From NCBI GenBank assembly GCA_002439285.1, contig DJTQ01000300.1:1-8964 (forward strand): a DNA stretch of 8,964 bases. The letters run 5' to 3'. This document shows positions 1-7,468 of this stretch, piece after piece. The notes beneath the pieces are model-generated. The model saw only the letters and a list, made by a program, of their open reading frames with translations, was not told the DNA's origin and did not search any database. The position numbers and the translations under genes are program-made. Positions within the stretch are counted from its first letter, which is position 1; each line of letters opens with the position of its first letter. The stretch comes from Paenibacillaceae bacterium UBA6304. Lineage in GTDB: Bacteria; Bacillota; Bacilli; Paenibacillales; Paenibacillaceae.

Positions 1-1
1 G

Positions 2-523
2 ATTGCGGAGCATGGACTGATCCTATCCGAGTATCCGATTGGCACGAAAGGACATCCAGGTCTGGTTCCCCAACGGAACCGTGTCATTGCGGGAATGACC
101 CGGGGAACGGTCGTGGTCGAAGCGGATGTACGCAGCGGCTCGCTGATTACGGCGGATCAGGCGCTGGAGGAAGGGCGTGACGTCTTTGCCGTGCCCGGGC
201 CTGTAACCTCGCCCAAGAGTAGGGGAACGCTAGGTCTACTCAAGCAAGGTGCCAAAATCGTGACGGAAGCGAATGATATTTTGGAAGAATATGAGCACTT
301 GCTTTCGATTGCACCATCTGCTAAGACACCGGAACCGATGAGAAACGAGTTGACAATAGAGGAGCGGCGCATATACCATATGTTGGAGCAGGGGAACTCC
401 ACTTTTGAAGGGTTGCTGGGAGAGTCCGGTTGGGATTTTGGACTTTTACATTCAGTTCTGTTATCTTTAATCATGAAAAAAGCGGTAGTTCAATTACCCG
501 GTTCCATTTATAAGATTATATAG
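2..523 (+). CDS. dprA: DNA-processing protein DprA, C-terminal part (5' end outside window)
   Basis: DprA binds incoming single-stranded DNA and loads RecA on it during natural transformation. The reading frame is open from base 2 and gives 173 residues before a TAG stop, about half of the usual 300-370. The first stretch carries the conserved end of the Rossmann-like DprA fold: LILSEYP (about residue 6 in the window), PQRNRVIAGM (23-32), SGSLITA (45-51), then VFAVPG and a SPKSRGT segment where many DprA proteins have an SRGTN. A spacer rich in Glu and Pro leads to a winged-helix-like C-terminal domain (about 117-173) of the kind found in many Firmicute DprA proteins. The in-frame ATG at 95 lies inside the conserved core and is not the real start. 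The topA neighbour is the standard context. The family is certain; the full length and the N-terminal domain cannot be judged. Confidence 0.95.
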   Translation: MAEHGLILSEYPIGTKGHPGLVPQRNRVIAGMTRGTVVVEADVRSGSLITADQALEEGRDVFAVPGPVTSPKSRGTLGLLKQGAKIVTEANDILEEYEHLLSIAPSAKTPEPMRNELTIEERRIYHMLEQGNSTFEGLLGESGWDFGLLHSVLLSLIMKKAVVQLPGSIYKII

Positions 524-569
524 TCCATTCCTAACCGAGAGTGGCTTGAAACTAAGACTATATACTATT

Positions 570-598
570 TTGCTTAGGGATAGCTTGATTTTTAAAAT
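570..598 (+). promoter_or_regulatory. Candidate sigma-A promoter for topA
   Basis: A -35-like TTGCTT (570-575) is followed after exactly 17 bases by a -10-like TAAAAT (593-598, five of six matches to TATAAT). Transcription would start near 605, leaving a leader of about 35 bases before the topA GTG. The 116-base spacer to dprA is longer than the other within-block gaps apart from the trmFO-hslV gap, which fits a promoter here. The -35 matches only in TTG, so this is a pattern match only. No convincing terminator for dprA was found between 524 and 639. Confidence 0.35.
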
Positions 599-639
599 GT
601 GCATCAGAGTTCTGGATTGTTTGAGAGGAGGATGAACCT

Positions 640-2742
640 GTGGCGGATTCACTCGTCATCGTGGAGTCGCCTGCCAAGGCGAAAACGATTGGCAAATACT
701 TGGGGAGCAAGTACATCGTGAAAGCATCGATGGGACATGTGCGCGATTTGCCCAAAAGCCAAATCGGGGTTGAAGTAGAGAATGATTTCAATCCAAAGTA
801 TATAACAATACGGGGAAAAGGTTCAGTGTTAAAGGAATTGAAGGACGCCAGCAAAAAGGTCAAGAAGATTTATCTGGCGGCTGACCCCGATCGCGAAGGT
901 GAAGCGATAGCGTGGCATTTGGCCCATGTCCTGGACGTGGATCAGACGGAGACTTGCCGGGTCGTATTCAATGAAATTACGAAGCAGGCCGTTAAGGATG
1001 CCTTCAAGACCCCGCGCAAGATCAATATGGATCTTGTGAATGCCCAGCAGGCGAGACGGATTCTGGATCGGCTTGTCGGCTACAAAGTCAGCCCGCTCTT
1101 GTGGAAGAAGATCAAGAAAGGCATGTCGTTCGGACGCGTCCAATCCGTTGCGGTAAAAATCGTGTTGGACCGAGAAAACGAAATTTCCGAATTCGTGCCG
1201 GAAGAATACTGGAGCATTACGACAAAACTGAAGACGGCGGATACTTCGTTCGAAGCGAAATTCCACCAATTCAATGGCGAGAAGATGGAACTGAAGAATG
1301 AACAGCAGGTTCAAGAAATCTTGAAGGCAATTGAGAAATCTGCGTTCAGTGTGGCTGAGGTGAAGGAGAAGGAACGTCTGAGACATCCTGCCGCTCCGTT
1401 TACGACCAGTTCGCTGCAGCAGGAAGCTGCGCGTAAGTTGAATTTCCGCGCCTCCAAGACGATGTCGGTCGCCCAACAGCTTTATGAGGGCGTCGATTTA
1501 GGCAAAGAAGGCACCGTCGGTTTGATTACTTATATGCGTACGGATTCAACGCGGATTGCCTCTTCGGCCCAGGATGAAGCCAAAGAATATATTACGGGTA
1601 AGTACGGCGATGATTATGTCCCGGAAACCCCGCGTCAATATTCCAAAAAGGCAGCCGGTGCCCAGGATGCGCATGAAGCGATTCGTCCTACCTCCGCCTT
1701 GCGTGACCCTGAATCGGTTAAAGCATTTACGAGCAAGGATCAATTCAGGCTGTACAAACTGATTTGGGAGCGGTTTATGGCTAGCCAGATGGCATCTGCG
1801 GTATTGGACACGATGTCGGTTGACATTGCCGCAGGCGATGCCATTTTCCGCGCTGTCGGTTCGAAAGTACGTTTTCCTGGATTTATGAAGGTTTACGTGG
1901 AAGGCAATGACGACGGTACAACCGATGATAATAAATTCCTTCCTCCTCTTCATAAAGGAGAACAGCTTAAATTGGAAGAAATTGAGCCGAAGCAACACTT
2001 TACCCAGCCACCGCCGCGCTATACCGAGGCTCGTCTGGTCAAAACGCTGGAGGAACTAGGCATCGGGCGTCCGAGTACGTACGCTCCGACCTTGGAGACG
2101 ATTCAAAAGCGCGGATACGTTGCGATTGAAGAGAAGAAATTTGTGCCCACCGAATTGGGAGAACTCCTGATCGAGCAAACGGAGCAGTTTTTCCCTGAGA
2201 TACTCAACTTGGAATTTACCGCCAATATGGAAGAAGACCTTGACCATGTCGAAGAGGGCTCTGAAGATTGGGTACGGGTGCTCGGCGAGTTTTATGAATC
2301 CTTCGAGAAACGGCTGCGTGTGGCCGAAGAAGAAATGAAAGAAGTCGAGATTGAAGACGAAGTTTCCGATGAGATTTGCGAGAAATGCGGGAAGCCGCTT
2401 GTTTATAAGCTTGGCCGATTCGGTAAATTTTTGGCTTGTTCGGGATTTCCCGACTGTCGAAACACCAAGCCGATTATCAAGGACATCGGGGTTACTTGTC
2501 CAAAGTGCAAGGAAGGTCATGTAGTAGAACGCCGAAGCAAGAAAGGCAGAGTATTCTACGGCTGCGATCATTACCCGGAATGCGATTTTGTCTCTTGGGA
2601 TAAGCCATCTCCGAAGCCGTGCCCGAAATGCGGTTCGCTGGTAGTAGAGAAGCGGAACAAGCAAGGGGGCAAGCTGCAGTGCACTTCCTGCGATTTTGTG
2701 GAACAAATTGAAGAGCAGGATGATGACGCAAGCGATGAATAA
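640..2742 (+). CDS. topA: DNA topoisomerase I (type IA)
   Basis: This enzyme relaxes negative supercoils by cutting and rejoining one DNA strand through a tyrosyl-DNA intermediate. The 700-residue protein shows the TOPRIM domain at the N-terminus, with Glu9 in [15 protein letters not shown] and the metal-binding DPDREGE at 82-88. [11 protein letters not shown] follows near 165. The catalytic Tyr298 lies in [12 protein letters not shown], and AHEAIRPT follows. The tail holds three four-cysteine zinc-binding modules: C580/C583/C600/C606, C620/C623/C642/C648 and C661/C664/C681/C684. All ligands are present, and the length is normal for Firmicutes. The start is GTG at 640, chosen because a strong GAGAGGAGGA ribosome site (623-632) precedes it and the VIVESPAKA motif starts a few residues later. 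trmFO follows after 32 bases and is probably co-transcribed. Confidence 0.98.
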   Translation: MADSLVIVESPAKAKTIGKYLGSKYIVKASMGHVRDLPKSQIGVEVENDFNPKYITIRGKGSVLKELKDASKKVKKIYLAADPDREGEAIAWHLAHVLDVDQTETCRVVFNEITKQAVKDAFKTPRKINMDLVNAQQARRILDRLVGYKVSPLLWKKIKKGMSFGRVQSVAVKIVLDRENEISEFVPEEYWSITTKLKTADTSFEAKFHQFNGEKMELKNEQQVQEILKAIEKSAFSVAEVKEKERLRHPAAPFTTSSLQQEAARKLNFRASKTMSVAQQLYEGVDLGKEGTVGLITYMRTDSTRIASSAQDEAKEYITGKYGDDYVPETPRQYSKKAAGAQDAHEAIRPTSALRDPESVKAFTSKDQFRLYKLIWERFMASQMASAVLDTMSVDIAAGDAIFRAVGSKVRFPGFMKVYVEGNDDGTTDDNKFLPPLHKGEQLKLEEIEPKQHFTQPPPRYTEARLVKTLEELGIGRPSTYAPTLETIQKRGYVAIEEKKFVPTELGELLIEQTEQFFPEILNLEFTANMEEDLDHVEEGSEDWVRVLGEFYESFEKRLRVAEEEMKEVEIEDEVSDEICEKCGKPLVYKLGRFGKFLACSGFPDCRNTKPIIKDIGVTCPKCKEGHVVERRSKKGRVFYGCDHYPECDFVSWDKPSPKPCPKCGSLVVEKRNKQGGKLQCTSCDFVEQIEEQDDDASDE

Positions 2743-2774
2743 GAGAATGAACAGCACGATCTGGGGGGATTAGC

Positions 2775-4094
2775 ATGGTAGCTACAAACAGGGTGACCGT
2801 CATCGGAGCAGGGCTGGCCGGCAGCGAAGCTGCTTGGCAGCTCGCGAGCCGAGGCGTTCCCGTGACTTTATACGAAATGCGTCCGGTGGTGAAGACGCCG
2901 GCGCATCACACCGACAAATTTGCGGAGCTCGTCTGCAGCAATTCGCTGCGGGCAAATGGCCTCACTAATGCGGTCGGCGTGCTAAAAGAAGAAATGCGGA
3001 TGTTGAACTCGCTTATTCTAGGAGCGGCTGACCGTCATGCCGTGCCAGCAGGGGGAGCTTTAGCCGTCGACAGGGACGGCTTTTCCGGCGAAATTACGAG
3101 AATGCTTCATGAGCACCCGCTCGTAGAGGTCGTGAATGAAGAAATCACCGAAATTCCGCAGGAGGGCATCGTTATTATCGCCACAGGTCCGTTGACTTCT
3201 CCGGCATTGTCCGAACAGATCCGCAGCCTAACGGGGGAAGATTATTTTTATTTCTATGATGCGGCAGCTCCAATCGTGGAGAAGGACTCGATCGATATGG
3301 ACAAGGTGTATCTGGCTTCGCGTTATGACAAAGGGGAAGCAGCATACCTCAACTGTCCGATGACGGAGCAGGCGTTCGACGCTTTTTACGAGGCGCTGAT
3401 CACGGCAGAGGTGGCCCAACTGAAGGAATTTGAAAAAGAAGTCTATTTCGAGGGCTGCATGCCGATCGAAATCATGATGCGCCGGGGCAAGCAAACGGCG
3501 CTATTTGGTCCGATGAAGCCGGTGGGGCTGATGAACCCCCATACCGGCACATTGCCTCATGCCGTAGTGCAACTTCGGCAGGACAATGCGGCGGGAACGC
3601 TTTACAATTTGGTAGGCTTCCAAACCCATTTGAAATGGGGCGAACAGAAACGGGTATTTTCGATGATACCCGGCCTGGAAAACGCTGAATTCGTTCGCTA
3701 TGGGGTTATGCACCGCAACACCTTTATCAATTCGCCGAAGCTGATGGAGCCGACGTATCAGTTGAAACAGCGCCCGACACTCTTTTTCGCCGGTCAAATG
3801 ACGGGCGTGGAAGGTTATGTGGAGTCCGCTGCTTCCGGCCTGATCGCCGGGATCAATGCAGCCCTAGCGTTCCGGGAACAAGAAGGTATCATCTTCCCGG
3901 AGGATACGACGCTCGGCAGTATGGCACGCTATATCACTACAGCGGACTTCGAACATTTCCAGCCGATGAACGCCAACTTCGGATTATTTCCTAAGCTGGA
4001 TACCCGTTATCGTAAAAAAGCTGAGAAGAACGAAGCACTTGCCCACCGTGCGCTGGACAGTTTGCGCTCTTTTATAGAAGGTAAGGGGCTATAG
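2775..4094 (+). CDS. trmFO: Methylenetetrahydrofolate-tRNA-(uracil-5-)-methyltransferase TrmFO
   Basis: TrmFO makes 5-methyluridine at position 54 of the tRNA T-loop, using 5,10-methylenetetrahydrofolate as carbon donor and FAD as reductant. The 439-residue protein starts with the dinucleotide-binding motif [18 protein letters not shown] (8-25). It has the family signature [11 protein letters not shown] with Cys54, and a second conserved cysteine, Cys228, in EGCMPIE; these match the two cysteines known to matter for catalysis in the family. A second FAD-contact region, [18 protein letters not shown], lies near residues 337-355. Length is typical (about 435-440). The ATG at 2775 sits behind a GGGGGGA ribosome site (2763-2769). 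In Bacillus subtilis the next gene is the recombinase codV; here it is hslV, 124 bases on. Assignment is firm. Confidence 0.98.
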   Translation: MVATNRVTVIGAGLAGSEAAWQLASRGVPVTLYEMRPVVKTPAHHTDKFAELVCSNSLRANGLTNAVGVLKEEMRMLNSLILGAADRHAVPAGGALAVDRDGFSGEITRMLHEHPLVEVVNEEITEIPQEGIVIIATGPLTSPALSEQIRSLTGEDYFYFYDAAAPIVEKDSIDMDKVYLASRYDKGEAAYLNCPMTEQAFDAFYEALITAEVAQLKEFEKEVYFEGCMPIEIMMRRGKQTALFGPMKPVGLMNPHTGTLPHAVVQLRQDNAAGTLYNLVGFQTHLKWGEQKRVFSMIPGLENAEFVRYGVMHRNTFINSPKLMEPTYQLKQRPTLFFAGQMTGVEGYVESAASGLIAGINAALAFREQEGIIFPEDTTLGSMARYITTADFEHFQPMNANFGLFPKLDTRYRKKAEKNEALAHRALDSLRSFIEGKGL

Positions 4095-4101
4095 CTCCCG
4101 G

Positions 4102-4129
4102 TTGAAACATAGCCTAGTATAGGTAGAAC
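4102..4129 (+). promoter_or_regulatory. Candidate sigma-A promoter for hslVU
   Basis: TTGAAA (4102-4107, five of six matches to the -35 consensus) is followed after 16 bases by TAGAAC (4124-4129, four of six matches to the -10). Transcription would begin near 4136, which is the first base of the inverted repeat at 4136-4183, so the transcript would open with a hairpin. The -10 is weak; read-through from trmFO is an alternative source of hslVU mRNA. Confidence 0.3.
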
Positions 4130-4135
4130 AACTTT

Positions 4136-4183
4136 ATAAGATGAACTATAGAAGGCAACATTCTTGTAAATGGTTCATCTTAT
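4136..4183 (+). repeat. Inverted repeat / hairpin between trmFO and hslV
   Basis: The arms at 4136-4149 and 4170-4183 pair over 14 bases with a single G-T wobble (4147 with 4172). Inside the loop, AGAA (4150-4153) can pair with TTCT (4161-4164) around a 7-base loop, leaving a 5-base bulge at 4165-4169. The arms are AT-rich (ATAAGATGAAC and its complement). Downstream comes only TTAGAGT, not a clear run of T, so it is a poor match to an intrinsic terminator. It may be a weak terminator or attenuator after trmFO, a protein-binding dyad, or a 5' mRNA hairpin if the nearby candidate promoter is real. Confidence 0.75.
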
Positions 4184-4218
4184 TTAGAGTACAAACGTAA
4201 AGGAAGGAAGCGATATCC

Positions 4219-4761
4219 ATGGTTCCTAGTTTTCATGCCACCACGATTTGTGCCGTCCGGCAGAATGGCAAGGGAGCGATCGCCGGAGATGGACAGGTTA
4301 CATTCGGCGAGAGTGTCGTCATGAAGCAGACGGCGAAAAAAGTCCGCAGGCTGTACAGAGGCCAAGTTCTGGCCGGCTTTGCCGGTTCGGTGGCGGATGC
4401 GATCACATTGTTTGAGAAATTCGAGGGCAAGCTGGAGGAACATCACGGTAACCTTCAAAGAGCTGCCGTCGAGCTCGCTAAGGAGTGGCGGTCGGACCGT
4501 GTGCTCCGCAAGCTGGAAGCCCTGATGATCGTCATGGATCATTCGGGCATGCTATTGATTTCGGGCGGCGGAGAAATTATCGAACCCGATGACGATGTAC
4601 TGGCCATAGGTTCGGGCGGGAACTTCGCATTGTCGGCTGCCCGGGCGCTCAAACGCCATGCGACACAGTTGGAAGCGAAGGATATTGCTCGTGAAGCTCT
4701 TAAGGTCGCTTCGGAAATTTGTGTCTATACTAACGGCAACATTATTGTCGAAGAATTGTGA
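4219..4761 (+). CDS. hslV: ATP-dependent protease peptidase subunit HslV (ClpQ/CodW type)
   Basis: HslV is the proteasome-like peptidase that forms stacked rings inside the HslVU protease in the cytoplasm. The 180-residue protein has the full core: [50 protein letters not shown] and IGSGGNFA. By alignment from memory with the Escherichia coli enzyme, Thr8 lies at the catalytic Thr1 position, Asp24 at Asp17 and Lys41 at Lys33. Seven residues, MVPSFHA, precede Thr8. Bacillus subtilis CodW also has a short extension and is reported to use an N-terminal serine after Met removal; here the residue after Met is Val, then Pro, with Ser only fourth. The ATG at 4219 is supported by AGGAAGGA at 4201-4208, and no other in-frame start lies nearby. 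hslU follows after 17 bases. Confidence 0.97.
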   Translation: MVPSFHATTICAVRQNGKGAIAGDGQVTFGESVVMKQTAKKVRRLYRGQVLAGFAGSVADAITLFEKFEGKLEEHHGNLQRAAVELAKEWRSDRVLRKLEALMIVMDHSGMLLISGGGEIIEPDDDVLAIGSGGNFALSAARALKRHATQLEAKDIAREALKVASEICVYTNGNIIVEEL

Positions 4762-4763
4762 TC

Positions 4764-4769
4764 GGAGGG
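4764..4769 (+). promoter_or_regulatory. Ribosome binding site deciding the hslU start
   Basis: GGAGGG lies 9 bases before the ATG at 4779. The longer in-frame option, a GTG at 4758, overlaps the hslV stop and would place this site inside the coding sequence, so 4779 is the better start. The first residues from 4779 ([16 protein letters not shown]) also match the usual N-terminus of the family. Confidence 0.8.
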
Positions 4770-4778
4770 ACGTTATTC

Positions 4779-6185
4779 ATGTCAAAGGGGAATTTAACGC
4801 CGAGACAAATTGTCGCCGAACTGGATAAATACATCGTAGGACAGAAGCAGGCGAAGAAATCCGTTGCGGTAGCACTTCGCAACCGCTACCGGCGCAGCCT
4901 GCTCAGCGAAGAAATCCAGGATGAAATCGTACCGAAAAATATTTTGATGATCGGTCCCACGGGCGTGGGCAAAACGGAGATTGCCCGCCGTCTGGCCAAG
5001 CTGGTTGGGGCCCCTTTTATTAAGGTAGAAGCGACTAAGTTTACTGAAGTTGGATATGTGGGCCGAGATGTGGAATCCATGGTAAGGGACCTTGTGGAAA
5101 TCGCCATTCGGACCGTAAAGCTGGAACGCACGGAGAAAGTGAAAGACAAGGCGGAAGAGTTGGCCAACGAACGTTTAGTGCAAATTCTCGTACCGTCGGA
5201 CAGCAAATCCAAAAACTCCCGCAATCCGTTCGAAATGTTGTTCGGAAACCAGAACTCGAACGATAACAAAACATCGCAGGAGCCGACCGAAGAAGATGGT
5301 AACTTGACCGAACGCCGCCGTCAGGTCCGGTTTAAGCTGTTGGCCGGGCAAATGGAGAATGATACCGTCGAGGTTGAGGTGGAAGATAACTCACCGAATA
5401 TGATGGATATGTTTGCCGGGCAAGGGAACGACCAAATGGGCATGAATATACAGGAGATGTTCGGAAGCCTGCTCCCGCGCCGGACGAAGAAAAGAAAACT
5501 GTCCATTAAGGAAGCCCGGAAGGTATTGACCCAAGAAGAGGCTTCCAAGCTGATCGATCAGGACGAACTTACGCAAGAAGCGGTTGAACGTGCTGAACAG
5601 TCCGGCATTATCTTTATTGATGAGATTGATAAGGTTGCAAGCAAAGGCCAAGGCTCGGGGCCGGATGTATCCCGGGAGGGTGTGCAACGCGATATCTTGC
5701 CGATTGTGGAAGGCTCTACGGTAATGACCAAATACGGGCCGGTTAAGACGGACTATATCCTCTTTATCGCTGCAGGCGCTTTTCATGTCGCAAAGCCATC
5801 GGACCTTATTCCCGAACTGCAAGGCCGATTCCCTATCCGCGTAGAATTGGGCAGCTTGTCATTGGATGATTTCGTCTCGATTTTGACAGAGCCCCAGAAT
5901 GCTCTGACCAAGCAATACGTTGAGTTGTTGCGGACAGAAGAGATCGAGATTGAGTTCTCCCCGGAAGCGATCCGGGAAATCGCGGCCATTGCGGCGAACG
6001 TGAATGCGAATACGGAGAATATCGGAGCGAGAAGACTTCATACGATTCTTGAAAAACTACTTGAAGATTTGTCATTCGAAGCACCCGAACTAACATTGGA
6101 TAAAATGACGATTACACCGGAATATGTTCGCGAGAAGTTAGGAGACATCGCTAAAGACAGAGATTTAAGCCAGTATATCTTGTAA
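4779..6185 (+). CDS. hslU: ATP-dependent protease ATPase subunit HslU (ClpY/CodX type)
   Basis: HslU is the hexameric AAA+ unfoldase that recognises substrates and threads them into HslV. From the ATG at 4779 the protein has 468 residues, a normal length. Seen in order: the [16 protein letters not shown]-terminus, Walker A GPTGVGKT (59-66), the pore loop GYVG (92-95), a charged insertion domain (about 110-245) with low-complexity Asn/Gln/Glu stretches near 156-175, Walker B IIFIDEID (277-284), an [12 protein letters not shown] segment holding the likely arginine finger, the sensor-2 motif NIGARRL (414-420), and a C-terminal tail ending DLSQYIL. In this family the tail inserts between HslV subunits and activates the peptidase. 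It forms an operon with hslV. In Bacillus subtilis codY comes next; here an intrinsic terminator follows 37 bases after the stop. Confidence 0.98.
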   Translation: MSKGNLTPRQIVAELDKYIVGQKQAKKSVAVALRNRYRRSLLSEEIQDEIVPKNILMIGPTGVGKTEIARRLAKLVGAPFIKVEATKFTEVGYVGRDVESMVRDLVEIAIRTVKLERTEKVKDKAEELANERLVQILVPSDSKSKNSRNPFEMLFGNQNSNDNKTSQEPTEEDGNLTERRRQVRFKLLAGQMENDTVEVEVEDNSPNMMDMFAGQGNDQMGMNIQEMFGSLLPRRTKKRKLSIKEARKVLTQEEASKLIDQDELTQEAVERAEQSGIIFIDEIDKVASKGQGSGPDVSREGVQRDILPIVEGSTVMTKYGPVKTDYILFIAAGAFHVAKPSDLIPELQGRFPIRVELGSLSLDDFVSILTEPQNALTKQYVELLRTEEIEIEFSPEAIREIAAIAANVNANTENIGARRLHTILEKLLEDLSFEAPELTLDKMTITPEYVREKLGDIAKDRDLSQYIL

Positions 6186-6222
6186 CTGGGACCTGTAATG
6201 ACATTCACTTAAACTTTTTTAA

Positions 6223-6263
6223 GGCCGTAAGACCCAATGGACTTTTGGGTTTTACGGTCTTTT
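6223..6263 (+). terminator. Rho-independent terminator after hslU
   Basis: A 15-base-pair stem, GGCCGTAAGACCCAA (6223-6237) against TTGGGTTTTACGGTC (6245-6259), with two G-U wobbles and a 7-base loop, is followed by TTTT (6260-6263) and then GTCGTT. It lies 37 bases after the hslU stop. It should end the housekeeping/protease transcript and isolate it from the flagellar operon. The upstream flank does not suggest use in the opposite direction. Confidence 0.9.
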
Positions 6264-6278
6264 GTCGTTATTCCTACT

Positions 6279-6293
6279 AATTTTCCTGAAATT
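6279..6293. promoter_or_regulatory. CodY-box-like site 1
   Basis: AATTTTCCTGAAATT matches 12 of 15 positions of the CodY consensus AATTTTCWGAAAATT, with the three mismatches at the centre. CodY is known to repress the fla/che promoter of Bacillus subtilis. In DNA this rich in A and T a match with three mismatches can arise by chance. Confidence 0.35.
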
Positions 6294-6327
6294 ATAGAAT
6301 TTAAAAAATTGTCGAGATTAATCGAAT

Positions 6328-6342
6328 AATTTGAAAAAAATT
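6328..6342. promoter_or_regulatory. CodY-box-like site 2
   Basis: AATTTGAAAAAAATT matches 12 of 15 positions of the CodY consensus. It overlaps a run of seven A and a TTGAAA that could serve as a -35 element (6331-6336), so a bound regulator would compete with polymerase if that promoter is real. A shorter related palindrome, AATTTAAAAAATT, lies at 6298-6310. The base composition makes chance matches likely. Confidence 0.3.
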
Positions 6343-6574
6343 CAAGAAGTGCAAAAAATATCGTCAAAATCATCAAAGATAGTGCTTTTTTCTTATTGTA
6401 ATATAAGGCAATCTACACGAAACTTAGGATATATGACATTCTACTATTTATTTCAACATTAGGACGTTTGAAAGACGTGAAAAACGAGTTTTTTGTCGAA
6501 AAAGAAGGAATTGTTTGGGAAGTTGTGGAATACTTTGATTTAGATTTTTTTATGTGTTTTAAGGGGGCAGCTTA

Positions 6575-6982
6575 ATGCAGTTATTAAATGGTACCGGATT
6601 TCAAAGGCTAGAATCGGCAGTACAGGCAGCCAATCTCAGACAGGGGGTTCTTGCCAATAATATCGCAAATAACGACACCCCTTATTTCAAACGTTCGAGC
6701 GTAGCTTTTGAGAGTCTTTTGAAAAATGAGATGAACGGTTCCACTCCGACATTGACAGGGCGGCGCACTAATGTAAAGCATTTCGAAATAGGTCCTTCGT
6801 CGCAGATGTCGGAACCAAGGGTACTGACGGATCAGTCAACCGCTATGAACAATAATGAAAACAACGTAGACATTGAAAGCGAGATGACCCAATTGGCAGA
6901 AAACCAACTTCGCTACAATGCCTACATAGAACAGCTTAACTATCAGATTAAAATGAAGCGCACCGCAGTAGAAGGGAGATAA
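6575..6982 (+). CDS. flgB: Flagellar basal body rod protein FlgB
   Basis: FlgB is a proximal rod subunit, exported by the flagellar type III apparatus and placed on top of the MS ring with FliE and FlgC. The 135-residue protein has the N-terminal rod motif, seen as AVQAANLRQGVLANNIANND (15-34) followed by TPYFKR, and the C-terminal helix with NNVDIESEMTQLAENQLRYN and QIKMKRTA, both typical of FlgB. There is no cleavable signal peptide, as expected for this export route. The ATG at 6575 follows a GGGGG ribosome site (6563-6567) at 7 bases. It is the first gene of the flagellar operon here, with flgC only 6 bases downstream. Length and motifs are ordinary. Confidence 0.97.
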   Translation: MQLLNGTGFQRLESAVQAANLRQGVLANNIANNDTPYFKRSSVAFESLLKNEMNGSTPTLTGRRTNVKHFEIGPSSQMSEPRVLTDQSTAMNNNENNVDIESEMTQLAENQLRYNAYIEQLNYQIKMKRTAVEGR

Positions 6983-6988
6983 CCGATT

Positions 6989-7438
6989 TTGAATATCAGT
7001 AACAGCTTCAGTGTTAGTGCTTCAGCATTAACAGCTCAGCGGCTCCGGATGGATGTGATTTCCTCCAATATCGCCAACGCTGAAACAACAAGAGCGGAAA
7101 TAGTGGATGGCAAAGCAGTGCCTTATCGCCGCAAAATGGTGGTCATGTCCCCTATGAAGACCGAGTTTGGACAGGCTCTAAATTCGGCAATGGGTAATAG
7201 TTCGACTAGCCAAGGCGTAAAGATCACGCAAATCAAGGAAGACTCCGCGCCGTTCAAACCTGTATACAACCCGACGCATCCCGATGCGGACAGCGAAGGT
7301 TACGTATATATGCCTAATGTGGATACATTGAAAGAAATGGTGGATATGATGTCTGCCTCACGCTCATATGAAGCGAATGTCACTGCATTAAACGCCTCCA
7401 AGGCTATGATGACAAAGGCACTTCAAATCGGGAAATAG
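6989..7438 (+). CDS. flgC: Flagellar basal body rod protein FlgC
   Basis: FlgC is another proximal rod subunit. The 149-residue protein shows the N-terminal rod motif ASALTAQRLRMDVISSNIAN (11-30) and the C-terminal FlgC-type segment with VDTLKEMVDMMSASRSYEAN (111-130) followed by ALNASKAMMTKALQIGK, helices that pack in the rod. The central YNPTHPDADSEGYVYMPNV is also characteristic of the family. The start is a TTG at 6989, behind GGGAG (6974-6978), which lies inside the 3' end of flgB. This start gives MNISNSFSVSAS, the usual FlgC beginning, and the next in-frame ATG (7049) lies inside the rod motif. Translational coupling to flgB is likely. No anomalies. Confidence 0.97.
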   Translation: MNISNSFSVSASALTAQRLRMDVISSNIANAETTRAEIVDGKAVPYRRKMVVMSPMKTEFGQALNSAMGNSSTSQGVKITQIKEDSAPFKPVYNPTHPDADSEGYVYMPNVDTLKEMVDMMSASRSYEANVTALNASKAMMTKALQIGK

Positions 7439-7468
7439 AAATTCATGAGAAGTTAGGAGTGTTGATCT

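Larger units (their letters stand above)
6264..6574 (+). promoter_or_regulatory. AT-rich control region upstream of the flagellar operon
   Basis: These 311 bases contain no gene and no recognisable codY remnant. The DNA is very AT-rich (about 20% GC over 6301-6360) with runs of A at 6303-6308, 6334-6340 and 6353-6358, which suggests bending. It holds AATTT...AAATT palindromes (6279-6293, 6298-6310, 6328-6342) and a dyad AAAAAC-GA-GTTTTT (6480-6493). As the terminator lies before it and flgB after it, the fla/che promoter should be here. No single promoter stands out: TTGAAA-N17-AAAAAT (6331-6359) and TTGTTT-N17-TTTGAT (6511-6539) are weak sigma-A candidates, and no convincing sigma-D (sigma-28) site was found. 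Confidence 0.6.

Noticed and set aside
552..577. CTAAG...CTTAG as a dprA terminator
   Set aside because: The stem has only five pairs with a 16-base loop and no run of T after it.
558..863. Minus-strand reading frame across the dprA-topA spacer
   Set aside because: Most of it is antisense to the TOPRIM coding region of topA, and it has no recognisable domain or ribosome site.
829..1476. Long minus-strand reading frame inside topA
   Set aside because: It lies antisense to a fully conserved topA coding region and its product resembles no family; it is a by-product of topA codon use. The same holds for minus-strand frames inside topA (2056-2757), trmFO, hslV, hslU and fliF.
4136..4190. Standard intrinsic terminator for trmFO
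   Set aside because: The hairpin is good, but the stem is AT-rich and is followed by TTAGAGT rather than a run of T, so I list it as an inverted repeat and not as a terminator.
4758..4778. Extended HslU N-terminus from GTG at 4758
   Set aside because: It overlaps the hslV stop, has no ribosome site of its own, and would put the clear GGAGGG site inside the gene; the ATG at 4779 fits the family N-terminus.
6302..6328. Possible sigma-D (sigma-28) promoter, TAAA-N15 followed by an ATCGAATA
   Set aside because: Only the CGA core agrees with the GCCGATAT -10 consensus (3 of 8 positions), which is too weak in AT-rich DNA.
6425..6432. TAGGATAT as a sigma-D -10 element
   Set aside because: The GATAT part fits, but the only upstream match is TAAG at a 17-base spacing instead of TAAA at 15.
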